NCBI GenBank assembly: GCA_023078685.1
Contig: JALGAS010000004.1
Location: 620,001 to 684,000, forward strand
Length of the DNA stretch: 64,000 nucleotides
Direction: 5' to 3'
Origin: Neopestalotiopsis rosae
Lineage: Eukaryota; Ascomycota; Sordariomycetes; Amphisphaeriales; Sporocadaceae
Made by a program: the position numbers and the translations under genes. Below are positions 10,699 through 21,020 of the stretch, one piece after another (the first letter of the stretch is position 1; the number at the start of each line of letters is the position of its first letter). A model generated the notes under the pieces. The model had not been told where the DNA came from, ran no database searches, and worked only from the letters and a program-made list of their open reading frames with translations.

Positions 10699-13600
10699 TC
10701 ATGGCTCTGCGAGATAGGCCTCGAGGACATTCTCTAAATCTTTGCCACGACCCCGAACCCATTCTGCTGGAGTATTCACCCATGCCTCGACAAGTTCTCT
10801 CATGGCATCGACGTCCTCTTGGCTAAGCTGCTCCCTTGGCTTGCATCGCAAGAAGTTCTGGACTAGCTCTTGTATCGCGGTGATCTTGAGGTTATCTGCC
10901 AACGTTGGGTGCTGTGCATTGACCCCATGCGCAAGGGCAAGGCCCACAAAGAGCGACTGCTCTCTTGGAAATCGGCGAACAACAACATTGCGGAAATTGT
11001 GCCATTCTTCGTGAAAGGGCACATTGTCAACCAGCTTCTCGTCAAGCAAATTGCAATACTCGGCCACAAATTTGTTCATCTCTTCCCGTGACGGTTCCTG
11101 GTCCAGGGTCGGATATACTCCTTCCAATATCATGACCTTGACCCCCAGCGATTGTGGAAGCACCTCCGGATTTCTGTCTCGATTGTGTTGCCATTCCACT
11201 GTTCTTAGTGCTTCAACGTCCTTGATAGCCTTTTTCAACATGGGCAGGCAGTTGTTCTTCCACTGATTCTGCTTCTTGTGCAGTGGCTTGCCAATGACGC
11301 TTGTCAATTTCTCGAAACCACCCACATCAGAGCTGGTAATGCAATCAGTCAGAAGCTGAGCCCAAAACAGCTGGATTCTCTCAACAGTCTGCGGTTCATC
11401 TTTGGAGTCAATATCGAGCAGGACTTTGAAAATCTGACTGAGATCATCAACAGTGACAGCACCGAGTTCGGAGAATGACGTGATCGTTTTCTTCCCTTGG
11501 CGACCACTTGAGAGAGGCAGAGTGATGGCACCTCTGCCACGACCACCACGAACTCGGACTCCGCCGCGTCCACGTCCACCTCGAAGGGCAGCGGTAGCTC
11601 TAAGGGTATCCGGCCCCGACTCAGTGCCATCCCAGAGGTAAAGCCAGTGCTTGCCTCCATTAGATCGGGAAATATCTTTGTCTTCCTTCACCTTGTCGAT
11701 TGCAGCCTGAAGACTTTCATCAGGTCGCATTTTGACAAGCAGATAGTCCCTCAGCAACTCAAAGTTGGCCTTGTTTCGCGCCTGTGGAATATCGCTCCAA
11801 AGTTTGAACAGCAGCGTGGGCTTGACTGGTATCGCAGGAAGAGAGAATACGGCAACATCAAGCTTGTATCGCTTCACAAAGAGGGCGCTCCATCGAGTGT
11901 TCTCTACAGCTGACCTTACGGAGACAGGTAGCAGGATACGTGTGACCCACTCATTGTACTCGGGACTTTCTTTCTTCCATCGACTCGCTGCTTCGACTAA
12001 GCATGTAAGAAGTTCCGGCATTGTATCAACAGGCTGTGCATCATACACCTCTGGCAAGGCCCCGTCATTTTCTGCCTCGAGCCATTCTCTCTCCTTCGGC
12101 GGGGTCCGCTCATTGATTGAGGACACAATTGGCAGGACGTGCTTCTCTAGAGTCTCCCAGATTTGGCTCTTGAGCTTGGACTGCTTCGTCTTCTCCAACA
12201 TGCTAATGAGACTCAGGACAATTGCATAGCGGACATCCGGATGCGAGGAGCTGTTCAACAAGGTACCAAGTATGTCGCATGTCGTAGACTGATCGATAAA
12301 CCCGGGGTTTTCGAGCATCTGGGCCACCATCTTGATCGTGCTCACCTTAGTATGAGCTGGCGGGGCATCTTGCTCACTCTGGTGTGTCTCGGGATCAGCT
12401 TCCAGAATAGTTGATTGATCTTTGGAGGCTTCCTTCTCGGCTCTCTTCTTTGCATGATATGCCGCGACTTGCTCATGCCGCTGGTGCATGCTGGCCGACA
12501 GGGCGTTCACAAAAGCTGCAGCATCCGCAGATGAAAGTCGGTGAAGGAATCCAATATTGAGCACATGACGATGCCAGGAGCTATCATCATCCCGATCCAG
12601 CACAACATGTTGGACTAGCTGAGTCGCGGCCCTTGGACAGTCACTACTGACGAGCATCTTGACGACTATCATGGTTGTTTTGAGGAGGTTGGGGTCCTTT
12701 TTCTCAGCACTGTCCAACCTTTGCATCAGAGACTGGGCCAGCCTTCGAAGCAGTGCAATAGGAACGTGCGATCCTTTCCCTCGTAGGACGGTAATTGGCC
12801 GACTAGCATTTTCATTCTTGTAAGCCTCAAGAAATTCCTGATCCAGATAGAGTCCAGGGTACCGGGGCTCGGCTTCTTCTGGAAAAGCCTTCAACAATAA
12901 TGAAGAATCACTGCCGTATTTAGTGTTGATGTAAGCAATGGCCGCAGCAATCAACGCGTCTTCATGTTGCGGAGTCGGCGCATCGAGACCGGACCAGTCT
13001 GGCAACTTTGTTGATGGACCCGTCCAGCATTTGATATTTTCAACAAATGGTGAGTAGACTGTGACTTCGTTTTGGGCATCGTTCCAAAGTGCGTGATCGA
13101 GACAGAGTTCAGGCTTGTTTCGCAGTGGTTGGTTGCTGGGCCCTCTTTTTCCTGCCAGCCAAGGTGTCCACTCTACAGGAGTACCGTTGACATCAGACTC
13201 CGGCAAGCCTATGGTGTGTTTCTTGATGTCCGAAAGGAGACCGAGCCGATTGAGATCCTTCTCCATGTCTGGAATGTTGAGCTTAGCACAGTAATAGTGC
13301 TTCCAGAATTCCACCGTCATTACATCGCTCATTCGTCTCTCTGGCGGTAGGGTTGTCGTCATGAAGAGACCCAATGCATGGACCCAAGCCTTGCGAAGTC
13401 TCTCGTCTCGGTCTGCTTGACCTTTGGCTGCATACAAGTAATGTGAAAGAGCAAACTTATAGCTATCACTAAATCGACCAATGGCTTCTCGAATGTCTTC
13501 TTCGTCCTCGGAATCCTTGGCCGGGGGTTCATCCATCATGCTTGAGTCGCAGAAAACGACGTTTTCGCAACGGCTCTCAAGATATGGCATGCTAGGCATG

Positions 13601-15786
13601 TTGAAGTCTTTAGAACTCAGTCTTGCGCAAAGGGCTTGAACTGGAAGACCACGCGGCCAGGGATCCTGGATATCGGCAGTAGCAGGATGAATGGTGAAGC
13701 GGTACTCTTTCCAAAGCTCATCCCTTCTCCTAGCTAGCTCGTCCAAGAACATACCAGTGGAGGAAGATGGTTCCTCGACGGTCCACCACCCATTGTTGAA
13801 GGGTCCAAAGATTGAATTAAGACCAAGTTCCTTGTTCTCCTCTTGCAACAAGAAGCGCTCTGCCTTGAGAAGATATTGAATTGTAGGCTCCCATATATGA
13901 TGCATGATATCACCATCCGAGATTTTGTGTTGCTTCTGCAGCGCCTGCGTGCGTGAGATTCGCTGCTCCAAGACCTCGTGGCGTAATCTTGTGACCGAGT
14001 ACCAGGAGTATGTTTGAAAGAAAGGCTCCTGAATACCCATCCCTGCTGTTTCAAGCAAGCCGAGGACAATATCATTGCCTTTATGGACCATTCCGCTGAT
14101 GTCTGCAAGCTGAGGAAGCTCACGACGAGTATGGGACGGTATACCGCTAAGCAAATCGTGGACCATATCGAGACTGAGAGGGCCATGTTGGTAGAGGCGT
14201 TCCACGGTAGCATGGTCGCGATTATAGCGCCGGGCCCAAAGAAGCGTCTCGGAAAGGAGATTCAGTGAGTTCGCCGCAATGCAAAGATCCAGGGCAGACT
14301 TGGCCCATTTGCCGCGCTCTTCGGGGTCACGAGAGTTTGACGCTTGTTTCTTGCGCTCGGCCAGCTCCTTCTTCACATTGAAAAACCAAGGGGCTGTCTC
14401 GTCTGGATAGGGATTCAATTGTGACTCAAGAGATGCAGAGACAATATGCAAGTCAAGTGAATTGTAATCCTTGCTCGTGTATGATCGCACTCCGCGAGGG
14501 AGCTCGCCATTCCCTTGAACGGTGAATTGATCGTCAGGGAGGATTCGCCACAGTCGTCTGAAAAGCTGCACTGCAGAAGGCCGGTCGAGCATGGAAAATA
14601 GATCGACGGGCCACTTGTCCAAGCTCGCGATTTTATCATTGTCGGCTTTTGTCTCGACATCAATGTCAACGTTCCAGGTCGAAGTATGCAGCAGGATCAA
14701 GCGAAGCAGATCAAATCTCAATCTCTTTTCCACTCCTGCCATCAATTGCATCGGAATGCGAAAAACATTACAGTTTTTGCGTGGCATGAAGGCGATTAGC
14801 TTTATCAGAAGCTCTTTGGCTGTGCTATCATCAGGTGAGCGCCGCCACAAATAGACTGCATGGAACGCCAAGTTCGAAGCATTGATCTTCTCAGCTACTT
14901 TCGGCTCTTTGTCGGCACAAGCCAAAGCGATGCGAAGAACATGTGCAATCGCCTTGCGGTCACGAGCTCTGTGCAGTCGGACTAAGGCTGGCCCAACAAG
15001 TGTCGAGATGACTTGATCTCCATTTAAGCGCAGGACTGACGGATCGCTAGCGATGCGATCCAAGACGGTCATGGTGAAATGACGGTTGTTGGTGAATAGA
15101 TGGGTGTAGTCAGTGATCTTCTTGCGTTTGCTCTCGTCGGTCTCGAAAATGGCCGCCAGCGCAAGCTCCTCGTACGAAGAAGCATGCACGGCTATGAACT
15201 TTCGTCCCGGTACGTGATTCTTATCCTTGGTGGTGTGTTCCAGCACCTTGTCGACGGTGCATGTGGGCAACAAACGCCGATAACACCAGTTTAACGGTCG
15301 CTGATCGGGGTTTGGCACATTCCCATGCCCTGTCAGAGTATCGTATAGCTGTGTAATAGCCTGCTGACGCGATGCCTTTGCGCCGCGGGCTGGAGCAGAG
15401 AAACAAATGGTGTCGCACATAATGGAGACATGCTGAACACTGAAAGTCGACAACAGCTCCGACAAGCCCTGAACACCGCCGACAGCGTCCCAAATGGCTG
15501 CGAACGTGTCATCCTTTCGCAGCCACTTGCCGAACCGTCTGATGGCGGTTAGGCGGGCACAGTTGGACACATCCTGGCAAAGAGCAGCTACAATGGCGTC
15601 TGGACTTTTGCACACTCCCATCCACACATGGAAGACATTGGGGGCTACCGAGCCGGACTCGATGGACCTGAGGAGGTGATCTGAGATGAGTTCCCAGCTG
15701 TTGGATTGCAGCTGCTTTCGCAGATACTGAGCTTGTTCGGCTGGGTTATTGTTGCGGAGGGTCTTGTTGTCTATGATAGACGACAT
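10699..15786 (-). CDS. intronless large protein of unknown function, 1695 aa
   Basis: One uninterrupted frame. The start at 15786 (MSSIIDNKTL) is preferred over the in-frame ATG at 15915, because the extra 43 residues have no biased composition and read like untranslated leader. The protein is mostly helical in character without signal peptide or membrane helices. Regions of alternating Leu and charged residues over about 1-1350 suggest an alpha-solenoid. A distinct low-complexity RGG/RG-type stretch (GGRGRGG.. repeated) sits near residues 1395-1420, followed by another helical domain up to the C-terminus. RGG boxes usually bind RNA, so an RNA-linked role is possible, but this is inference. 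I do not recognise the family and give no function. Its size without any intron is unusual next to its multi-exon neighbours. Confidence 0.85.
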   Translation of the reverse strand: MSSIIDNKTLRNNNPAEQAQYLRKQLQSNSWELISDHLLRSIESGSVAPNVFHVWMGVCKSPDAIVAALCQDVSNCARLTAIRRFGKWLRKDDTFAAIWDAVGGVQGLSELLSTFSVQHVSIMCDTICFSAPARGAKASRQQAITQLYDTLTGHGNVPNPDQRPLNWCYRRLLPTCTVDKVLEHTTKDKNHVPGRKFIAVHASSYEELALAAIFETDESKRKKITDYTHLFTNNRHFTMTVLDRIASDPSVLRLNGDQVISTLVGPALVRLHRARDRKAIAHVLRIALACADKEPKVAEKINASNLAFHAVYLWRRSPDDSTAKELLIKLIAFMPRKNCNVFRIPMQLMAGVEKRLRFDLLRLILLHTSTWNVDIDVETKADNDKIASLDKWPVDLFSMLDRPSAVQLFRRLWRILPDDQFTVQGNGELPRGVRSYTSKDYNSLDLHIVSASLESQLNPYPDETAPWFFNVKKELAERKKQASNSRDPEERGKWAKSALDLCIAANSLNLLSETLLWARRYNRDHATVERLYQHGPLSLDMVHDLLSGIPSHTRRELPQLADISGMVHKGNDIVLGLLETAGMGIQEPFFQTYSWYSVTRLRHEVLEQRISRTQALQKQHKISDGDIMHHIWEPTIQYLLKAERFLLQEENKELGLNSIFGPFNNGWWTVEEPSSSTGMFLDELARRRDELWKEYRFTIHPATADIQDPWPRGLPVQALCARLSSKDFNMPSMPYLESRCENVVFCDSSMMDEPPAKDSEDEEDIREAIGRFSDSYKFALSHYLYAAKGQADRDERLRKAWVHALGLFMTTTLPPERRMSDVMTVEFWKHYYCAKLNIPDMEKDLNRLGLLSDIKKHTIGLPESDVNGTPVEWTPWLAGKRGPSNQPLRNKPELCLDHALWNDAQNEVTVYSPFVENIKCWTGPSTKLPDWSGLDAPTPQHEDALIAAAIAYINTKYGSDSSLLLKAFPEEAEPRYPGLYLDQEFLEAYKNENASRPITVLRGKGSHVPIALLRRLAQSLMQRLDSAEKKDPNLLKTTMIVVKMLVSSDCPRAATQLVQHVVLDRDDDSSWHRHVLNIGFLHRLSSADAAAFVNALSASMHQRHEQVAAYHAKKRAEKEASKDQSTILEADPETHQSEQDAPPAHTKVSTIKMVAQMLENPGFIDQSTTCDILGTLLNSSSHPDVRYAIVLSLISMLEKTKQSKLKSQIWETLEKHVLPIVSSINERTPPKEREWLEAENDGALPEVYDAQPVDTMPELLTCLVEAASRWKKESPEYNEWVTRILLPVSVRSAVENTRWSALFVKRYKLDVAVFSLPAIPVKPTLLFKLWSDIPQARNKANFELLRDYLLVKMRPDESLQAAIDKVKEDKDISRSNGGKHWLYLWDGTESGPDTLRATAALRGGRGRGGVRVRGGRGRGAITLPLSSGRQGKKTITSFSELGAVTVDDLSQIFKVLLDIDSKDEPQTVERIQLFWAQLLTDCITSSDVGGFEKLTSVIGKPLHKKQNQWKNNCLPMLKKAIKDVEALRTVEWQHNRDRNPEVLPQSLGVKVMILEGVYPTLDQEPSREEMNKFVAEYCNLLDEKLVDNVPFHEEWHNFRNVVVRRFPREQSLFVGLALAHGVNAQHPTLADNLKITAIQELVQNFLRCKPREQLSQEDVDAMRELVEAWVNTPAEWVRGRGKDLENVLEAYLAEP

Positions 15787-16638
15787 GGTTGCTGCTGTAC
15801 AGTCCCCAAGATGATGTGCTTCGGGAATACTGTGGTAGGCAGAATTCCCATCAATCGTCGGGGGAAGACGATGGAAAAATGCATGCAAACTACGAGCACA
15901 GGTAAAAGTACACACGGCAGGTGCGTCTCTTATTTATCCATGTCATGCTGCTTGTTGTCTCAAGAGCTCCGCTGGCTGATTGATTGATTGGTCTGCTGCG
16001 TCTCTAGTCTGGTTGCAGTAGTCTGTTTAGTCACGCCGAACAGGCACCAGTGCCGTCATTTTCGATGATCCTTAGGCTTAAACACCCGGCGAGCTGAATG
16101 TAGTAGGGCATTTTGTGGAGAATCCAGTGGCACAGCGTAGCTATGTACATGTGATATGACTGTTGGCCTACTTGAAGGAATGAATACGGCTGGTTTTGTT
16201 GTCTAGCCGCCCAATACAGTGATGCGTTGCCTCAAAGCAGTAGGGAGCCTCGTCTGCGAGGAGCGGAGGCTGGATGATACCGTGGCTCTTCTCCTGAACC
16301 CGTCCAATGAGCAGCCTACTGAGATTAAAGTACAGCAGATCACTGTCAAATACATTTTGGCACCCACCAAATAAGCATGTTATAATTGATAGTAAAAAAT
16401 GAATTGCATTGCGCCGACCGTCTATATATGTCATTATAGTAACGCCTCTAAGTTCCCCATCTTTGTATGTCGAAGTGGCTTGAGTCTATCATGAATGCGG
16501 TTTCGTCTAAAATCCAACGTACTCGCTTCTTCTAAAGCCAGATTCATGCTTCATGCATCCATTGGTTTTGTAGAAACCCAGGCCCCTTCCATCTCCCATG
16601 TTGCATGCAAACATCGCCAATTTTTTGTGTCATGACCA
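15787..16638. other. intergenic region between the 1695-aa gene and the ABC ATPase
   Basis: No gene seen. The left part is leader and promoter of the minus-strand large gene; the right part should be the 3' untranslated region of the ABC ATPase gene. Confidence 0.45.
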
Positions 16639-19600
16639 TTACTCTTCATCGTCAGTGTCGGGAGGGTGAGGAGTACCCTTGGGGCTGTTGAGCCACTCAA
16701 TGTGCCTCAGACGTCTCCTCACCTCTTGCTCCTTGAGCTCCTTCTTGGTCTTCTTCTTCTTCTTCCTGCCACGGAACTTCAGCGGCGTATTATCCTCAGC
16801 ACCGCTGTTGACCGCACTGCTGACAACGCTGCTGGCTGCGGTGCTGGCCACAGCGCTGGTGAGTCCCGATCCTGGTCGCGATTCCTCCAAGGAAAGCATG
16901 TTTGCGCCCTTGATGACCATCTTGCCGTCGTTCACGTGCCACTGCTCATTGGAGAGTGCGCCAACAAATTCCTCGTTGTGAGAAATCATAACGACACCAC
17001 CCTTGAAGGTTCGAATGGCCATGGCAAGACCACCCATGGAGTCTCGATCCAAGAAGTTAGTAGGCTCGTCCAGGACCAACAAGTGAGGGTTGTTCCACAT
17101 GGCGCCGGCAATGACGACCTTGACCTTTTGTCCTCCGGAGAGAGAGCCGATCTCGTTGTGGTTGGCAATCTCGGGGTCGAGACCGAGATCCTCGAAGTGC
17201 TTTGAGATGACCTTGGGCTGCAGCTCGCGGTAACCAAGACCCTCACGAGAAGCCTCGTGATCGTCGAATTCCTGAATGAGCTTGTCAAAGCCCCATTCAA
17301 TAAGCGTCTCGCGCGATACTTGTGAGTTGTACTTGGGGAGCGTGAACTTCCATTTCCTGAACATTATAATTAGTATGGGGCATCCAAATGTGGCAGAGCA
17401 AAAAAAGCTTACACTTCGTATTGGAAGGACTTCTTCCACTTTTGACGACCAACCAAGGCCTCGATCTGCCTCTCAGTGCCATCGCCAAGATCAATCTTCT
17501 TTTCCATCTGCTCCTTGTCCTTGTCGGAAAGAATACGAGTCTGCTTCAAGAAAACTTCGCGATCATCACCGTTGGCATATCTCCACTGCAGGTACTGGTT
17601 GGGCGTCTTTTCGAGGTGCATTTCCACGTGCTCCAGAGCATGCTGCTTAATGTATCCGATACGCAAGTTGGGGTGCTTCTCAACGCGTCCAGTGGTAGGA
17701 ATGGTCTCGCCAGTCAACATCTTGATCAAGGTGGATTTGCCTGCACCGTTCGGGCCAATGACGGCAATTCGCGACGACAAGGTAAGTCGGCAAGAGACAT
17801 CGGAAAGCTGGACCTTGGTAGCGCCGGGGTACTGGTAGGAACAGTTGGACATGCGAATGATAGCAGCAGTCTGCGACTTGACACCACTCAGGATACCTGG
17901 AGGAGGGAACTTGAACTGCACCGTCGTGGCGGCAAGCTCATAGTAGGCCTTGGCCTCTGGCTTCACCTTGACAAAAGCAGCCAAGTTACCCTTGTAGCAG
18001 CCAAGCTTCTTGCCAGGCTCATAGTGGTAAATGTCGGTCGTGACGTTATCCAAGAATCCAGAGTCGTGGGAGACGATCAAACTAGTAATGTCGGTGTGCG
18101 TCTTGAGATAGTTCTCCAGCCATGCAATGTTTGCAACGTCCAAGTGGTTAGTAGGTTCGTCCAGCAGGAGAACATCAGCCTTTTGGAGCATAGCTCTGGC
18201 CAGAGCAAGCTTCATCTTCCAACCTCCAGACAGAGAGCCGACCTTTTCAGACTGACGACCTTCAGGACCAGCAGTGAATCCGAACTCAGCCAAGACTTCT
18301 GAGATACGCTCACGGCCTTCCGAAGCGATTGTGGGATCCTTAACCATGAAATCCAGGATGGTGATGTCAGCATCTTCACCCTGGTTGTGCTCTACATAAC
18401 ATGTTCTCAAAACATCCTGGGGCGGGAAACCTTCCAGCTTGCCGTTGGCAATACTCTTCATCAGGGTAGACTTTCCAGCACCGTTTCGGCCACACAGACC
18501 ATAACGGTGACCCTTGAGAAGACGCAGGTTGGTGTGGGAAAGCAAGAGCATACCACCGTATGCCAAAGAGAAGTCTGCATTGACAATCTCAATCTCGCCG
18601 TCGTCCTCCTTTTCCGGAACTCCGTACTTGCGCTGGTCCTCCTCAATAAAGTATTGCTGGACTGCGGCGCCAACAGGCTCGCTAGGCTCGTTCTTCATGG
18701 CGTCCTTCAGGTAAGGGGCGATTCTCTCCTCAATACGCTTGACTTGGCGGTGGTTGACGTCTTCGACAACCAGCTCGCAAAGATAGACGCGCTCATCCTC
18801 AGCGAGAACATCGAGAGGGCCGACAGCCTTCTTGATCTCAGCGCCAAGCACCTTCCAGATATCATCGACGCTGGTTCTCTCAACGACCGCCTTGTCGTTG
18901 CTCATGGCCTGGTCCATAACGTCGAGGGCACGTTGGGCCAGTTCACGGACTTCAGGAAGAGAGGCGCGGTCAAGAACACTCTTGACACCAGGCTGCAACT
19001 TGGGCAAGAAAGTACGAGCCTCAATGGGATCGTGAACAAGTTTGGTCAAGTTCTCGGTAATAACGACACTCTGACGGAGGACTTCCTGTGTTGTGGATGG
19101 GTTGTTGAGAGTACGCTCCAGGAAAGGAGTGAGGAGCGCAAGAACGGGCGAGGTGACGATGGCGACAAAGGTCGTCTGGGACAGCGCGTGGATGGCCTTC
19201 TGCAGGGTCTGTGTCGAGGGGTGGTGCATAGTGTCAATCAACAGAGGGATTCTCGGGGCAACGTCGTCGTTGGAGAGCAGGGTGGTGAGAGATGTCATGG
19301 TTGCAACGGCTTGCTTCTCGACCTCGGTCTTGAGATCGTGCATGTCTCCCTCGACGATGGGAATGAGACTAGCAAGCTTGGCACCCATGGCCTCACGGAG
19401 AAGATCCTTCTCCAGGGCCTCCTCCTTTGTGCAGCCGATTTCCATCTGAGACTTGTCGGCCATCTTTTGGATGAGCTTGAGAGCGCCGACACGTCCTTGC
19501 CACTTGCCAGTCTTCTTGGAGAGGTAGGCAATGAGAGCAGGAAGCAGGCCGACGACGAGGGCCTCGGCGCTCAAGCAGCGAAAGAGAGCATCGAGACCAT

Positions 19601-19997
19601 ACTGGGCGGCATCGCGCACCACAGCGCCCTTGTCCGAGAGAGCATCCAGAGCACAGCCGACCACGCCTTCTTGGCGGCGGAGGAAGGAAACCTCACTCAG
19701 ACGCTGCTTGGGAGTGATTCTTTCCAGGAGCGCACCGAGAAGGTTCTGGGCAGACTCGCGCTCGAGGCCGCTCTTCTTGTTGGCAGCGCCAGCCCTGACC
19801 CTGTTGAGGACACCATATTCAATCAGACCCTGGTACCCAACAGTGTTTAGGAGTTCGTCGCAGAGGGCATAGGCGCGCTGGATGGACTCGTCGGAAGTCT
19901 TCGCGTTGAAGATGCTCTCGAGGAGTTCGACAAATGGCGGGGGAGGGGCCGACCCCGACTTTGCGATCATTATCGGCGGCGATACGGGATGAGGCAT
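16639..19997 (-). CDS. eEF3/New1(Elf1)-family ABC-F ATPase, 1100 aa
   Basis: Exons 19997-17413 and 17356-16639 join through a 55-base intron (GTAAGC..TTCAG) inside the second ABC domain. Residues about 1-440 form the HEAT-repeat region. ABC1 has Walker A GRNGAGKST near residue 500, signature LSGGWKMK and LLLDEPTNHLD. ABC2 has GPNGAGKST near 750, a chromodomain-like insertion around the intron, LSGGQKVK near 933 and LDEPTNFLD. The tail is Lys-rich (KKKKK) then acidic. Proteins of this layout act on the ribosome: eEF3 promotes E-site tRNA release, and New1/Elf1 relatives aid termination or recycling. I cannot decide between eEF3 proper and the New1/Elf1 branch by eye. Codon choice is strongly biased (Lys AAG, Leu CTC/CTT, Val GTC), as in highly expressed genes. 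A start nine codons on (MIAKSG) is also possible. Confidence 0.88.
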
Positions 19998-21020
19998 CGT
20001 GAAGTAATGCGAATAAACGCAGAAGGAAGATGGGGAAACTTTTGAGGGGCAAAGTCGAGTCTTTTGGCAATAAAGACCCGGCGCTGTGTACCAAAGATAC
20101 AATCAGCAAGCACCCAGAAAAAGCCCGTCTGCCAGGGCGAAAAGTAGGAGTGAGTAGAATGTGAACAGAAAAGAGTTTTCGAGAATGGGAATCTGACTGC
20201 GCCCAATGTCAGAAATGCGAAATGTCAGAGGGGTGCCGCTTATCTGACAGGCGGCGCATGCATCTGCCCCTCGAAATTTTTTTTTCTCCCTCCCCCCTTC
20301 CTTATCGGCGTTTGGGCAGCATACATACAAAAAAACGGATATCCCCCGGCCCCTCGCTTGGAGGCCTAGGTTCGTCTTAGTTCGGGGCCAGTACCCAGCT
20401 GTGGTAGGTGGCTTTTGGGCGGTGGCCCACTAATAAGAAACACTAGATAATAACGGAGAGCGCAAGTGACGGCATGTTCTTTTAGTGGCGCGGGATTGGC
20501 TGGTTTTAATATTCTAATGTTGGTGACTGAACTGTATGTCTGAGAGGCATGCATCTGATGAGTGATACACGAAGCGCGGGTATCTTCATTCCTGGTGCCC
20601 ATGGATATTCAAATCACGCCAATCAGGTTGTTGATTCATATCCAGGATTGCCGTTTGCTCAAGATCTCCTGAGCCATGCCGAATACATGAATGTACCTGG
20701 GAGTGAAGCGAGCACCGAAGACAACGGGCATCCCATTCCTGATAACCGAGGGCCGACACACCTAGATTGTCCCTGTGCAAGTGCTGGGAAGATACACATT
20801 GATGTACCTGCCTGCGTATGCTCTAATATAATCACCCAAGTGCGCCTTCCATGGAAAAATTGCAACACGGCAATTCAGTCAATAGCCCATCAAACGCCTG
20901 ACGATGCTTCCCTAAAAACGTCTCGATACACCCTAAATTCAGACCCTTCAAACCTTTCTGCCGCCGCCATATGCCGCTAAAAGTACAATGATGCCAACCC
21001 AATTCACCAGCATAATAAAG
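19998..21020. other. intergenic region upstream of the ABC ATPase
   Basis: No gene seen. The left part is the promoter of the minus-strand ATPase gene, with a T-rich then C-rich stretch at about 20276-20300 (reads as G/A-rich toward the gene). The right part is downstream of the transcription-factor-like gene. Confidence 0.45.

Noticed and set aside
16740..16770. CTTCTTCTTCTTC microsatellite-like run
   Set aside because: It is the Lys-rich tail of the ABC ATPase (AAG codons), hence coding rather than a regulatory repeat.
18387..19850. 487-codon plus-strand frame opposite the ABC ATPase
   Set aside because: It is the antisense of strongly codon-biased sequence (Lys AAG and Leu CTC on the other strand avoid stops). 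No motif or splice sites of its own.
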